From Marinobacter sp. (GTDB taxonomy: Bacteria; Pseudomonadota; Gammaproteobacteria; Pseudomonadales; Oleiphilaceae), in assembly GCA_018402255.1 (NCBI GenBank), contig JAGYIS010000004.1, positions 124,001 through 188,000 on the forward strand: a DNA stretch of 64,000 bases. Direction: 5' to 3'. The notes beneath the pieces were generated by a model. It saw only the letters and a program-made list of their open reading frames with translations, was not told where the DNA came from and did not search any database. The stretch's first letter is position 1. Every line of letters starts with the position of its first letter. A program made the translations under genes and the position numbers. This document shows positions 56,298 to 64,000 of this stretch, one piece after another.

Positions 56298-56798
56298 TCA
56301 GTGGCTTGCGGGCTGGGCTGGTAACCGTCGCAACTGGTTGTCCGGACACTGACGCCGCAAGGATTGAATGCGCTGGCCATCCGGTAAGGTCAGCCCTGGA
56401 TTCAGATCGAGCAACGGTTGCAGCACAAAATCCCGGCCGGGAAGTTCGGCGTGGGGCACTGTGAGGCGCTCGTCATGAATGGTTTCATTGCCGTACATCA
56501 GCAGGTCGAGATCCAGCGTGCGCGGGCCCCAGTGCTGCTTGCGTTCCCGGCCATGGGCCTGCTCAATGGATTGCAGGTGGTCCAGTAGCTGGTGGGCCGT
56601 CAATGTGGTGGCCAGTTCAACCGCTCCGTTCACAAAGTCTGGTTGGTCCTGGGGGCCAACGGGCCGACTGGCGTAAAACGGTGACTGCGCCTGCAGCGTT
56701 GTGCCGGGCAGGCCGGCCAGCTCAGCGACCGCCCGGGCCAGTTGTGCCGCCGGGTTCTCCAGGTTGCTGCCCAGCCCGATGTAGGCCAGTACGGTCAT
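56298..56798 (-). CDS. folK: HPPK (FolK), copy coupled to pcnB
   Basis: The 166-aa product has YIGLGSNLENPAAQL, GPQDQPDFVNGAVEL and RKQHWGPRTLDLDLLMYG, a canonical HPPK pattern close to the E. coli type. It overlaps pcnB by 4 bp. It belongs to the pcnB-folK-panB-panC block and is the likely main FolK by conserved context; the folB-linked paralogue is the other. Confidence 0.96.
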   Translation of the reverse strand: MTVLAYIGLGSNLENPAAQLARAVAELAGLPGTTLQAQSPFYASRPVGPQDQPDFVNGAVELATTLTAHQLLDHLQSIEQAHGRERKQHWGPRTLDLDLLMYGNETIHDERLTVPHAELPGRDFVLQPLLDLNPGLTLPDGQRIQSLRRQCPDNQLRRLPAQPASH

Positions 56799-58165
56799 GC
56801 CTGCGGCGGCCTCGTTACTGGACTGCGCTTGCGGCGACGCTTGCGGGGGGCCGTCGCAGAGCCCAGCTCTGACAGCATTTTCTCCTGCGCCCGTTCGTCA
56901 ACACGCTGGAAGTCGGTCCACCATTTCCCGAGCCCCGGCTCGATTTCGCCCGCTGATTCCCGCACCAGCAGGAAGTCGTAGGCGGCCCGAAAACGTGGGT
57001 GTGTCAGCGTTGCAAAGGCGCGTTTGCCCTGGCGGCGGGGCAAGCGTATCTGCAGTTCCCAGATTTCTTTCATGGGGCCCGAGAAGCGCTTGGGAATAGC
57101 TGTTGCCTGCACCTGGCGGCCGATGACTTTGCCTATGGCGCCATGCAACGCAGGTTGTACCGGATCGCCATTGTCTTGTCGGTGGTGCCATTCTGCCTGC
57201 AATGCCGGCCACAGCATGGCGGCAAACAGGAAGTAGGGAGTAACGGATTTGCCCTGGGCAATCCGGGCATCGGTGTTGCGCAGCGCCTGGCGAATAAGTT
57301 CGTCGGATTCGCCTGCCTCGATGGCTCGGGCGGTTTCAGGAAACAACGGTTCCAGCAAACCGTAGTCGAGCAGTAAATTGTAAGTGGCTTCGCCATGGCC
57401 GGCGGAAAACAGTTTGAGCACTTCGTCAAACAGCCTGGCTGATGGAATGTGAGTCAGCAATGGCGCGAGTTTGCGAATCGGCGCCTCGGTTTCCCGCTCA
57501 ATATCAAAACCGAGCTTGGCGGCAAACCGTATGGCCCTGAGCATGCGCACAGGGTCTTCCCGATAACGGGTTTCGGGGTCGCCGATCAGTCGGATTTGCC
57601 GGTTGTTCAGGTCCTGAACCCCGTTGGCATAGTCAATGATGGTGAAGTTGCGAATGCAGTAATACAGGGCGTTGATCGTGAAGTCCCGGCGCAGGGCGTC
57701 GTCCTCCATGTTGCCATAGACGTTATCGCGCAACAGCAGCCCGTGTTCGCTGGTTCTGTGCTCGTCGTCGGCGACTTCCTCTTCAGCGTCCCGGGCATTG
57801 CCGCGGAAGGTGGTGACCTCGATCACTTCGCGCCCGAACACCACGTGCACAATCCGGAAGCGCCGGCCGATCAGCCGTGAGTTCCGGAACAGGTCGTGCA
57901 CTTCTTCCGGCGTTGCGTCGGTGGCGATATCGAAGTCTTTGGGCTGGCCGCCGAGCAGAATGTCTCTTACGCCGCCGCCGACAAGGTAGGCTTCGTAGCC
58001 CGACTTGTTCAGCCGGTGCAGTACTTTTCTGGCCTGCTCGCTGATCATGGAGCGCGAGACAGTGTGCTGATCTCGCGGGATCTCCTGTCGCTGGTAGCGT
58101 CGGACTTTCTTTTTCCCGTTGCCGGGCATGAAGGAGCGTAGTTTGTCTACAAGTCTATTAGGCAT
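56795..58165 (-). CDS. pcnB: Poly(A) polymerase I
   Basis: PcnB adds 3' A tails that promote RNA decay. The 456-aa product has the nucleotidyltransferase motif LVGGGVRDILLGGQPKDFDIATDATPEEV (given here in two pieces: GGGVRDILLGG and KDFDIATDA), DDALRRDFTINALYY, and a basic C-terminal tail (RKRRRKRSP) for RNA binding. The first 40 residues are basic and less conserved. The gene follows the CrcZ terminator. Confidence 0.96.
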   Translation of the reverse strand: MPNRLVDKLRSFMPGNGKKKVRRYQRQEIPRDQHTVSRSMISEQARKVLHRLNKSGYEAYLVGGGVRDILLGGQPKDFDIATDATPEEVHDLFRNSRLIGRRFRIVHVVFGREVIEVTTFRGNARDAEEEVADDEHRTSEHGLLLRDNVYGNMEDDALRRDFTINALYYCIRNFTIIDYANGVQDLNNRQIRLIGDPETRYREDPVRMLRAIRFAAKLGFDIERETEAPIRKLAPLLTHIPSARLFDEVLKLFSAGHGEATYNLLLDYGLLEPLFPETARAIEAGESDELIRQALRNTDARIAQGKSVTPYFLFAAMLWPALQAEWHHRQDNGDPVQPALHGAIGKVIGRQVQATAIPKRFSGPMKEIWELQIRLPRRQGKRAFATLTHPRFRAAYDFLLVRESAGEIEPGLGKWWTDFQRVDERAQEKMLSELGSATAPRKRRRKRSPVTRPPQA

Positions 58166-58310
58166 GGAATTCCGTGTTTGCGGTGCGCAAAAACAGGGAT
58201 TTTAACGGTTTGAGCAGGAATTGCACACGTTTAGGCAGTTTTCGTGCCCAGAAAGATAATACAGAGAGGGTGTTTTTTCGGCTGCGGCCCTTTTCAGGAG
58301 CCAAATAATC

Positions 58311-58340
58311 AAAAGGCGGATCCGTTTTCACGAATCCGCC
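58311..58340 (-). terminator. Terminator of the CrcZ-like RNA
   Basis: On the minus strand GGCGGATTCG-TGAAAA-CGGATCCGCC followed by TTTT forms a strong intrinsic terminator. Downstream, 58166-58310 leads to pcnB and shows no further gene. Confidence 0.85.
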
Positions 58341-58690
58341 CTCAAAGCGTTGACGATCTGCATTGTTTTTGTTGTTGTCGGGATTCTTTTTGATTTTTTA
58401 CCCCACCGTGTGTCCTAAAGATAAGGACAATAAGCAACGCAAACGGAAAGCTTTGAATACATAGAGCAGTCAGGAGCATGGTGCGGGTGATTGGAGTAGC
58501 TGCAGTGCCGTTTCTGGAACGATTCTTCTCTACATCTACAACTCGCACATGCCTGGGGACCACTAAAAAGCAAAGTACCCAAAACACTCAGTTCGCTTGC
58601 GTCCAGTTTTTGTTTTTGTTGGTGGACGCTCGTGTAGCTTTTTGTTTTTGTTTTATCGCTACGTTGTCACTTTTGTTTTTGTTGTTGTGC
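58311..58690 (-). ncRNA. crcZ: CrcZ-like small RNA (Hfq/Crc-sequestering)
   Basis: No protein gene fits 58166-58870; the ORFs of the track there are low quality. On the minus strand, about 12 bases after a sigma-54 promoter, the RNA would begin GCACAACAACAAAAACAAAA. Five A-rich CA clusters follow (plus-strand 58670-58690, 58638-58656, 58606-58620, 58384-58400 and 58362-58378), several of which fit AANAANAA, the Hfq/Crc binding type. A terminator ends it after about 380 bases, close to the 407 of Pseudomonas aeruginosa CrcZ. The place between cbrB and pcnB is the same. CrcZ is induced by CbrB and titrates Hfq/Crc, lifting catabolite repression. A variable middle part (58401-58605) has no CA motif. 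Confidence 0.87.
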
Positions 58691-58701
58691 GCCATATAGA
58701 G

Positions 58702-58717
58702 TGCAGAGCTCGTGCCA
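58702..58717 (-). promoter_or_regulatory. Sigma-54 promoter of crcZ
   Basis: TGGCACGAGCTCTGCA on the minus strand has GG and GC ten bases apart. It predicts a start near 58690, right at the first CA cluster. CbrB, an NtrC-type activator, is encoded just upstream. Confidence 0.85.
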
Positions 58718-58748
58718 GTTTTTAAAAACTCTATATTAACAGCGGGTT

Positions 58749-58850
58749 AAGTGTTTTACAGAAATAAGTGTTACCCCGTATTCGGCTTAAGTGTTACCTG
58801 TCAGGCCTTGGGATTTCGGGAAGTGTTACCGTGAGGAACGTTCGGTAACA
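58749..58850. promoter_or_regulatory. Repeated upstream sites, likely CbrB binding sites
   Basis: AAGTGTTAC occurs at 58766, 58789 and 58821, with a weaker AAGTGTTTT at 58749. The rightmost copy joins GGTAACA at 58844-58850 in a perfect inverted pair TGTTACC-N13-GGTAACA. They lie 30 to 150 bp upstream of the sigma-54 promoter, the place for an enhancer-binding activator. Confidence 0.65.
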
Positions 58851-58870
58851 AATGATTCCTCGTTCATTTT

Positions 58871-60265
58871 TTAGCTTTTCTTGCGCGGGATGCCCAGGCG
58901 TTGCCGTCGCTCCCAAAGTGATTTTCGGCTGATGCCCAGTTTTTGGGCCAGTTCGGTTTCACTCATCCGGTCCTGATTTTCCAGCACAAAATGCTGGAAG
59001 TAATCCTCCAGTGACAAGTCGTTGGCAGAATCGGTCTCACGGGTACGGGTCTGTTCATTGTTGCCCTCTACCAGGGTTTCCGGGATGTAGTCATCGCCGA
59101 AATCGTTGTCCAGATCGAGCACGCCCGGTGTGATCACGTCGCCGTCGGTCAGAATGGATGCTCGCTCAATGGCGTTTTCAAGTTCCCGGACGTTGCCAGG
59201 CCAGCGGCAACGTTCAAGAGCCTGCATGGCCTCCGGGCTGAGGCTGAGCTCGGGCCTGCCCAGTCTTTCCGCCTGCCGCTTCAGGAAGCGACGGGCCAGG
59301 CCCAGAATGTCGGACCGACGCTCCCGCAAGGGTGGAATCCGGATTTGCATCACGTTCAGGCGGTAATACAGATCCTCCCGAAACTCACCAGTGCGGGTCA
59401 TGGCTTTCAGGTTTCGGTGGGTGGCGGCAATCATTCGTACGTCTACGGTGCGGCTCTGGGTGGAGCCTACTTTGCGTATTTCGCTTTCCTGCAACACCCG
59501 CAGCAGCCGCGCCTGGGCTTCGGCCGGCAATTCACCAATTTCGTCCAGAAACAGGCTGCCGCCATCAGCGGCTTCGATCAAACCCGTCCGGGCAGACACA
59601 GCCCCGGTAAAGGCGCCCTTTTCGTGGCCGAACAGTTCAGACTCAATCAGGCTTTCGGGGATGGCTGCGCAGTTGACTGAAATCATCGGTTTGGTGGCAC
59701 GTGGGCTAAGCAGATGCAGCGCTCTGGCGGCCAGTTCCTTACCGGTGCCGGATTCACCCTGGATCAGCACCGTCGTTTCTGTGGGCGCGACTTTGCGAAT
59801 CAGTGTGAAGACTTTCTGCATGGGCTCACACTGGCCGAACATGATGGCCGAGGGGTCGGATGCCTCCGCACTGTGCTCCCCGGAAGAATCATCACTGGCC
59901 AGATTGCCCATGTCGGTGTTTTTGCGGGCCAGAATGTTTTCGACCGCCGCCAGCATCTCGTCGTGATCAAAAGGTTTGGCAATGTAGTCGACGGCGCCCA
60001 TTTTCATGGAGTCGACGGCAGAGCGCAGGCTGGCGTAACTGGTCATGATCAACACCGGGGTGTTCGGGGCGCGATTGATCATCTCGGTACCGGCAGCACC
60101 GGGCAGCCGAAGATCGGTGATCACCAGGTCGAAGCTGTCTGGCTCAAGCAGGTCTGCTTCTTCGACGGAGACGGCATCAGCTACCTCGTAGCCGGCATGC
60201 TGAAGCAGTTTTCGCACTGCAGATCGAATAATGTCTTCATCTTCAACAATCAGAATGCGGGGCAT
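58871..60265 (-). CDS. cbrB: NtrC-family response regulator CbrB
   Basis: CbrB activates sigma-54 promoters for carbon/nitrogen balance. The 464-aa product has a receiver domain with the phospho-aspartate in LVITDLRLPG, a AAA+ sigma-54 domain (GESGTGKE, FGHEKGAFTGA with the sigma-54 loop intact) and a Fis-type HTH (AQKLGISRKSLWERRQRLG). It starts seven bases after cbrA. Gene order cbrA-cbrB-crcZ-pcnB matches pseudomonads. Confidence 0.96.
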   Translation of the reverse strand: MPRILIVEDEDIIRSAVRKLLQHAGYEVADAVSVEEADLLEPDSFDLVITDLRLPGAAGTEMINRAPNTPVLIMTSYASLRSAVDSMKMGAVDYIAKPFDHDEMLAAVENILARKNTDMGNLASDDSSGEHSAEASDPSAIMFGQCEPMQKVFTLIRKVAPTETTVLIQGESGTGKELAARALHLLSPRATKPMISVNCAAIPESLIESELFGHEKGAFTGAVSARTGLIEAADGGSLFLDEIGELPAEAQARLLRVLQESEIRKVGSTQSRTVDVRMIAATHRNLKAMTRTGEFREDLYYRLNVMQIRIPPLRERRSDILGLARRFLKRQAERLGRPELSLSPEAMQALERCRWPGNVRELENAIERASILTDGDVITPGVLDLDNDFGDDYIPETLVEGNNEQTRTRETDSANDLSLEDYFQHFVLENQDRMSETELAQKLGISRKSLWERRQRLGIPRKKS

Positions 60266-60272
60266 ATCGCGT

Positions 60273-63236
60273 TCACGACCTTTGGTTCGGGGAGCTGTTG
60301 CCGGTATCGGTTTCTGGCTCGTAGGCGGGCAAGCGCAGTCTCATGCAGGTTCCGCGACCGGTTTCATTGCTGGCCGGGCTTTCCACTTGCACGTTGCCAT
60401 AGTGTTCTTCAACGATGCTGTACACCAGTGACAGACCAAGGCCAGTGCCTTTGTTCGGAGCCTTGGTGGTGTAAAACGGCTCAAAAATATGATCCAGCTG
60501 GTCGGCCGGAATGCCGGAGCCTTCATCGACCACTTCGATGATAGCGGAGTAGCCGTCGCGGTTTCCACTGACCCGCACCACGCCGCCGTCGGGGGAGGCG
60601 TCGCGGGCGTTAGCCAGCAAGTTCACAAACACCTGGACCAGGCGCTGCTCGTCGCCCAGTACTTGCAGGTCTTGCGGGCAATCGTTCAGGTAGCGAATGC
60701 CCATGTCTCTGTCACTCAGCGACAGCAGGTTAATGGATTCTTCGACGCAGCGATAAATACTGACCGGCTCATAGCGGTTGGCGTGGGCGTGATTGCCGGT
60801 GCGGGCAAAGTTCATCAATGACTGCAGGATGTTGGAAATCCGTCGGGTTTGTTGCTGAATCTGTTCGGCGGTTTCCAGAATGGCAGGGTTGTCGGTTTCC
60901 AGTTTCAGATTTTGTGCCAGTGATGAAATGCCGGTCACCGGGTTGCCAATTTCATGGGCCACGCCCGCAGCCAGCCGGCCCACCGAGGCCAGCCGTTCGC
61001 TGTGCATCAATTCGTCTTCCAGCAAGCGGGTTTCGGTTTGGTCCTCGACCAGAATAATGGAGCCACCCTCGGCGTGATCGGGACCACTGAGGGCTGCTTT
61101 ATGCAGGTTCAGCCAGTGTGGTTTGCCACGGAGATCCAGCCGATGCTTGTATCGGTGCAGGTCGTCACCGCCGTTGAAATCCTCCAGCAACGCATGCCAG
61201 CGATCGGGTAAGGCGAGCAGCTTGGCGCCGACCACTTCGTCAGCAGAAATGCCGGTTAGTGATTCCATGGCGTGGTTCCACATCAGGATCTCGCCGTCCT
61301 CGCCTACTGAGCAGGCGGGTATCGGAAGGTTTTGCAGCGTCTGGCGATAGTGTCGGCGCAAGTTGTCCAGCTCACCGGCCAGTCCGGTCAGCTGATTCTG
61401 GTAGTCGCCCAGAGCCCGCTCCACATAACGGATGTCCTGACCGGTGCCACCGTGGGTGAGTGGCTTGAAACCCAGGTGACGTTTGACGATATCCCGGGCC
61501 ACCGATGGCCCGAGCAAACCCGACAGGTTCACTTCGACCTGGTCGCGCAACCGGCGCAGTTGATAGGGACGGAATTCCACATTGGGTAGTTTGAGCTGCT
61601 CCAGACCCCGGTCCACTTCCCGGCGGGCAACGCTCATGCCGAGCGGGTCGGCCAGTTGCTGAATGAAATCGTTTGAGGAGGCGGCCAGTAGCTCCCGGCG
61701 CTGGGGTCGGGACAGCGCCCCGACCGAACAGGCCTGGGCGGCACTGTTCTCCTCCGCTGAGGCCGGGCTCAGAATAGACACCAGCGCGAACATGCAAATG
61801 TTGGCAGTCAGGCTGACGAAGGTGAACAGGTGCCAGTTGTCGTAACCCGGCGTAACCGGAAGGTTCATCCAGCTCAACAGATCGGTGGTGTGGGAGAACG
61901 GCAGCACAAGCGTGACCAGCCAGATCAACAGCCCGGTCATCAAACCTGCAATCAGCCCGCGCCGATTGCCCTCCGGCCAGTAGATAACGCCCAGGGCCCC
62001 AGGCAAAAGCTGCAGCGTGCCCGACAGCGAGATAGCCCCCAGAATGGAGAGGTCCAGATGCTGGCCAATGGTTTCATGAAACAGCAAGGCCAGGAACAGA
62101 ATCACAGCGATCAGCAGGCGCTTGACCCATTGCAACCAGCGATAGATGTCGCCCTGATCCTTCGGTGTTTTCAGCGGTAGCACCACGTGGTTCAGCACCA
62201 TGCCGGCCAGCGACAGGGTGCTTACGATCATGAGTCCGCTGGCCGCTGACAGGCCGGCAATGTACATCATTAGCGTCAGTGCCGGGCTGCCCAGCGCCTG
62301 TGCCACGCCAATGCTGAAAAAGGCCGCCGGCACACCAACGTCCAGCGCCTGGCCGGCCCAGACAATCAAGGGCACCGGCAGGCCGAGCAGCAACAGGTAC
62401 AGCGGCAGGCCCCAGCTGGCTTTTGCCAGTGCCCGGGGCGAGGGGTTCTCACTGAAGGTCATGTGGTACATATGCGGCAGTACCAGTGCAGCGGCAAATG
62501 ACATGAGCAGTAACGCCCGCCAGCTTCCGTCATCAATCGCCGCAGCCATGGTGACTTCCGGGTGGGAGGCCTGGGCCAGCCATTGCTCCAGGCCGTTGGT
62601 GCCGCCGAAGACGCCAAACAGGATCACCCCGCCAAGCACCAGCAGAGCCACCACTTTGACCAGAGAATCAAAAGCAATGGCCAGTACCAGGCCCTGATGA
62701 TTGCCGGTGTTCTGATGGTGGCGGGCGCCAAACAGCACGGTGAACAACACAACAATCAGGCTGAACATCACGCTGATGGCTTTGGGTGAGGTGTCGGGCG
62801 CCAGCAAGCTGGCGGATACCGCGACCGCCTGAATCTGCATGCTCAGCAGGGCAAGTATGGCGGCAGCGGAACACAAGGTGACCAGAGTGCCGGCCCACTG
62901 GCTGCGATAGCGGTAGGCAAAAAGATCCGCCAGGGATGTCAGTTGATAGGCCCGGCCAATACGAAGAATCGGGTTGAGCAAGACGGGGGCCAGCAGGAAC
63001 GCCCCGGAGATGCCCAGGTAGTAAGCCAGAAAGCCATAGCCGGACTCGGCCGCCATGCCGATAGCGCCGTAGACTGCCCAGATGCCGGCATAGACCCCCA
63101 GGCTGAGGGTGTAAACAAGCGGATGGCGAACCCAGCGGCGCAACACTGTGCCGCGCTCGGTTCCCCAGGCGATACCGAACAGTAGAATCAGATACAGCAG
63201 GCTGGCCAGTAGCAGGCCGGTTGCGCTAAAACTCAT
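60273..63236 (-). CDS. cbrA: Sensor kinase CbrA with SSS transporter domain
   Basis: The start is ATG 63236 (MSFSATGLLLASLLYLILLFG), as in Pseudomonas CbrA; the track start adds 13 residues. The product is 987 aa. About 500 residues of sodium/solute-symporter-like membrane helices come first, followed by a linker, a PAS domain (IPACSVGEDGEILMWNHAME), the H box GVAHEIGNPVTGISS, the N box FVNLLANARDASPDGG and the G boxes DEGSGIP and NKGTGLGLSLVYS. CbrA phosphorylates CbrB; the transporter part has been linked to histidine transport in Pseudomonas. It overlaps cbrX by 11 bp. Confidence 0.95.
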   Translation of the reverse strand: MSFSATGLLLASLLYLILLFGIAWGTERGTVLRRWVRHPLVYTLSLGVYAGIWAVYGAIGMAAESGYGFLAYYLGISGAFLLAPVLLNPILRIGRAYQLTSLADLFAYRYRSQWAGTLVTLCSAAAILALLSMQIQAVAVSASLLAPDTSPKAISVMFSLIVVLFTVLFGARHHQNTGNHQGLVLAIAFDSLVKVVALLVLGGVILFGVFGGTNGLEQWLAQASHPEVTMAAAIDDGSWRALLLMSFAAALVLPHMYHMTFSENPSPRALAKASWGLPLYLLLLGLPVPLIVWAGQALDVGVPAAFFSIGVAQALGSPALTLMMYIAGLSAASGLMIVSTLSLAGMVLNHVVLPLKTPKDQGDIYRWLQWVKRLLIAVILFLALLFHETIGQHLDLSILGAISLSGTLQLLPGALGVIYWPEGNRRGLIAGLMTGLLIWLVTLVLPFSHTTDLLSWMNLPVTPGYDNWHLFTFVSLTANICMFALVSILSPASAEENSAAQACSVGALSRPQRRELLAASSNDFIQQLADPLGMSVARREVDRGLEQLKLPNVEFRPYQLRRLRDQVEVNLSGLLGPSVARDIVKRHLGFKPLTHGGTGQDIRYVERALGDYQNQLTGLAGELDNLRRHYRQTLQNLPIPACSVGEDGEILMWNHAMESLTGISADEVVGAKLLALPDRWHALLEDFNGGDDLHRYKHRLDLRGKPHWLNLHKAALSGPDHAEGGSIILVEDQTETRLLEDELMHSERLASVGRLAAGVAHEIGNPVTGISSLAQNLKLETDNPAILETAEQIQQQTRRISNILQSLMNFARTGNHAHANRYEPVSIYRCVEESINLLSLSDRDMGIRYLNDCPQDLQVLGDEQRLVQVFVNLLANARDASPDGGVVRVSGNRDGYSAIIEVVDEGSGIPADQLDHIFEPFYTTKAPNKGTGLGLSLVYSIVEEHYGNVQVESPASNETGRGTCMRLRLPAYEPETDTGNSSPNQRS

Positions 63237-63402
63237 TGGGATCTCGCCGCCATTCCAGCCAGAAACCAATGGCAATCAGGCCGCCCCAGATCACATAGGG
63301 GCTGTACCAGGCATTTTCTGGTGAGGTCCACCAATCCAGTATGTTCGGGGAGAAAATGTAAATGGCCAGTACCAGCAAAAAGACCAGGCGGTAGATATAC
63401 AT
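63226..63402 (-). CDS. cbrX: Small membrane protein CbrX, coupled to cbrA
   Basis: This 58-aa ORF was below the track cut-off. It reads MYIYRLVFLLVLAIYIFSPN, then a WW-containing segment and VIWGGLIAIGFWLEWRRDP, with two hydrophobic segments. Its stop (63226) lies 11 bp inside cbrA, so cbrA is translationally coupled. A small ORF named cbrX lies ahead of cbrA in Pseudomonas putida, with the same coupling. It starts four bases after gluQ ends. Confidence 0.85.
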   Translation of the reverse strand: MYIYRLVFLLVLAIYIFSPNILDWWTSPENAWYSPYVIWGGLIAIGFWLEWRRDPNEF

Positions 63403-63406
63403 GGGC

Positions 63407-64000
63407 TTAATGGTCCGGAGGCAAGTGTGTGACTGGGTTTATACCATGTGCCTGCCGGGATGTCAGGGCAATGGCTTGCCGGCGCCAGTTGCAGCGGCCC
63501 CAGGCCAGTACATCCTCCACGCAGGCCGTTTGCAGTGTCGGGGGCGGCTTATGGCCCAGTGCCTCAAGGGCCATGAACAGATTGCCGGCGGGCTGGCGGT
63601 CATTGAGCGCGGGTGCATGGGTCTGTTTGCTCAGCTTCTGGCCCTGCTCGTTAACAATCACCGGGATGTGCAACCACGCCGGCGGCCGAGCGCCAAGGGC
63701 TCTGAAAATCTGTTGTTGCTGGGCGGTCATGTCGAGCAGGTCTGAACCACGGACAACGTGAGTAATACCCTGATCAATGTCATCGACCACCACGGCCAGT
63801 TGGTAGGCGTAGAAGCCTTCTTTGCGCAGAATGACCGGGTCGTCCAGTTCTGCCCGCACCTGTTGCTGTTGAGGGCCGAGCAGGAGATCGTGCCAGTGTC
63901 CGGCTTCGTCGTTCAAGGCAAAGCGGATGGCATAGGGCGTGTCACCGGCCGCTGGCTCGCCGTTCCGGCAGTGCGCCGGGTGATAGCCGCCGTGTTGCTG
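63407..64000 (-). CDS. gluQ: Glutamyl-Q tRNA(Asp) synthetase, 3' part (cut by window edge)
   Basis: GluQ-RS charges queuosine 34 of tRNA-Asp with glutamate. The frame is open to base 64000, 28 codons beyond the track start (which is an internal TTG). YHPAHCR suits the zinc-site tail of the family. THVVRGSDLLDMTAQQQQI and GQKLSKQTHAP (KMSKS-like) are the synthetase signatures. The ATP-binding HIGH part lies beyond the window. gluQ precedes cbrX-cbrA, as in pseudomonads. Confidence 0.93.
   Translation of the reverse strand, partial: QQHGGYHPAHCRNGEPAAGDTPYAIRFALNDEAGHWHDLLLGPQQQQVRAELDDPVILRKEGFYAYQLAVVVDDIDQGITHVVRGSDLLDMTAQQQQIFRALGARPPAWLHIPVIVNEQGQKLSKQTHAPALNDRQPAGNLFMALEALGHKPPPTLQTACVEDVLAWGRCNWRRQAIALTSRQAHGINPVTHLPPDH

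Noticed and set aside
58600-58690. GTTTTTGTTTTTG repeats, which could look like a CRISPR or low-complexity repeat
   Set aside because: Spacing is irregular and there are no spacers or cas genes. They are the complement of CA motifs.
58342-58699. ORFs of 81 aa (minus) and 73 aa (plus) between pcnB and cbrB
   Set aside because: They have odd composition, no ribosome site and no family look; the region is better explained as the CrcZ RNA with A-rich motifs.

Overview
The window reads as the chromosome of a GC-rich gammaproteobacterium close to Marinobacter. This is inferred from gene content and Pseudomonas-type gene order (gluQ-cbrX-cbrA-cbrB-crcZ-pcnB-folK-panBC-pgi; rpoD-dnaG-rpsU/tsaD/plsY/folB; pyrE/crc/rph/yicC/gmk/rpoZ/spoT/ridA; oxyR-recG; metW/metX/proC/yggS/pilTU), together with a FadL-like outer-membrane protein and lipoprotein pair resembling the AupA/AupB alkane-uptake proteins of Marinobacter. 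No database search was possible, so the genus is a best guess.

Layout. Bases 1 to about 3280 are the right end of an AT-richer integrated element: three small secreted proteins of unknown function, a short tyrosine recombinase and a large serine recombinase whose start lies about 45 bp from the junction. The element has split comM (yifB); only the comM 3' part remains here (to 3789). Then follow trmB; a leftward block metX-metW-DUF4426-rdgB-hemW-membrane protein; a dynamin-like GTPase; yggS-proC-yggT; pilT-pilU; a FadL transporter; polA; small envelope proteins; pyrE and crc (divergent); rph; yicC; a UspE-like protein; gmk, rpoZ, spoT, ridA; oxyR-recG; an aminoacyl-tRNA-deacylase/HDOD protein; a molybdopterin oxidoreductase; the aupA/aupB-like pair; a PEP-CTERM protein behind a sigma-54 promoter; a CAU-anticodon tRNA; the rpsU-dnaG-rpoD operon; tsaD, plsY, folB-folK; pgi, panC-panB, folK-pcnB; and the CbrXAB two-component system at the right edge, with gluQ cut by the window end.

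Most notable reading. The 700-bp gap between cbrB and pcnB is not empty. On the minus strand it carries upstream repeats, a GG-N10-GC sigma-54 promoter, five A-rich CA-motif clusters and an intrinsic terminator, which is the full anatomy of a CrcZ small RNA. With crc (active-site residues replaced, as in Pseudomonas Crc), cbrA, cbrB and a 58-aa cbrX missed by the ORF track, the window encodes nearly the whole CbrAB-CrcZ-Crc carbon-catabolite-repression circuit (Hfq would be elsewhere). A matching CA motif sits in the leader of the aupA-like gene, suggesting that hydrophobic-substrate uptake may be a target.

Sequence quality or decay. metX, the dynamin-like GTPase and pilU are each broken by an apparent single-base loss in a short homopolymer. 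The downstream frame continues the protein perfectly in each case, so sequencing error is at least as likely as real mutation. In metX the break removes the catalytic histidine.
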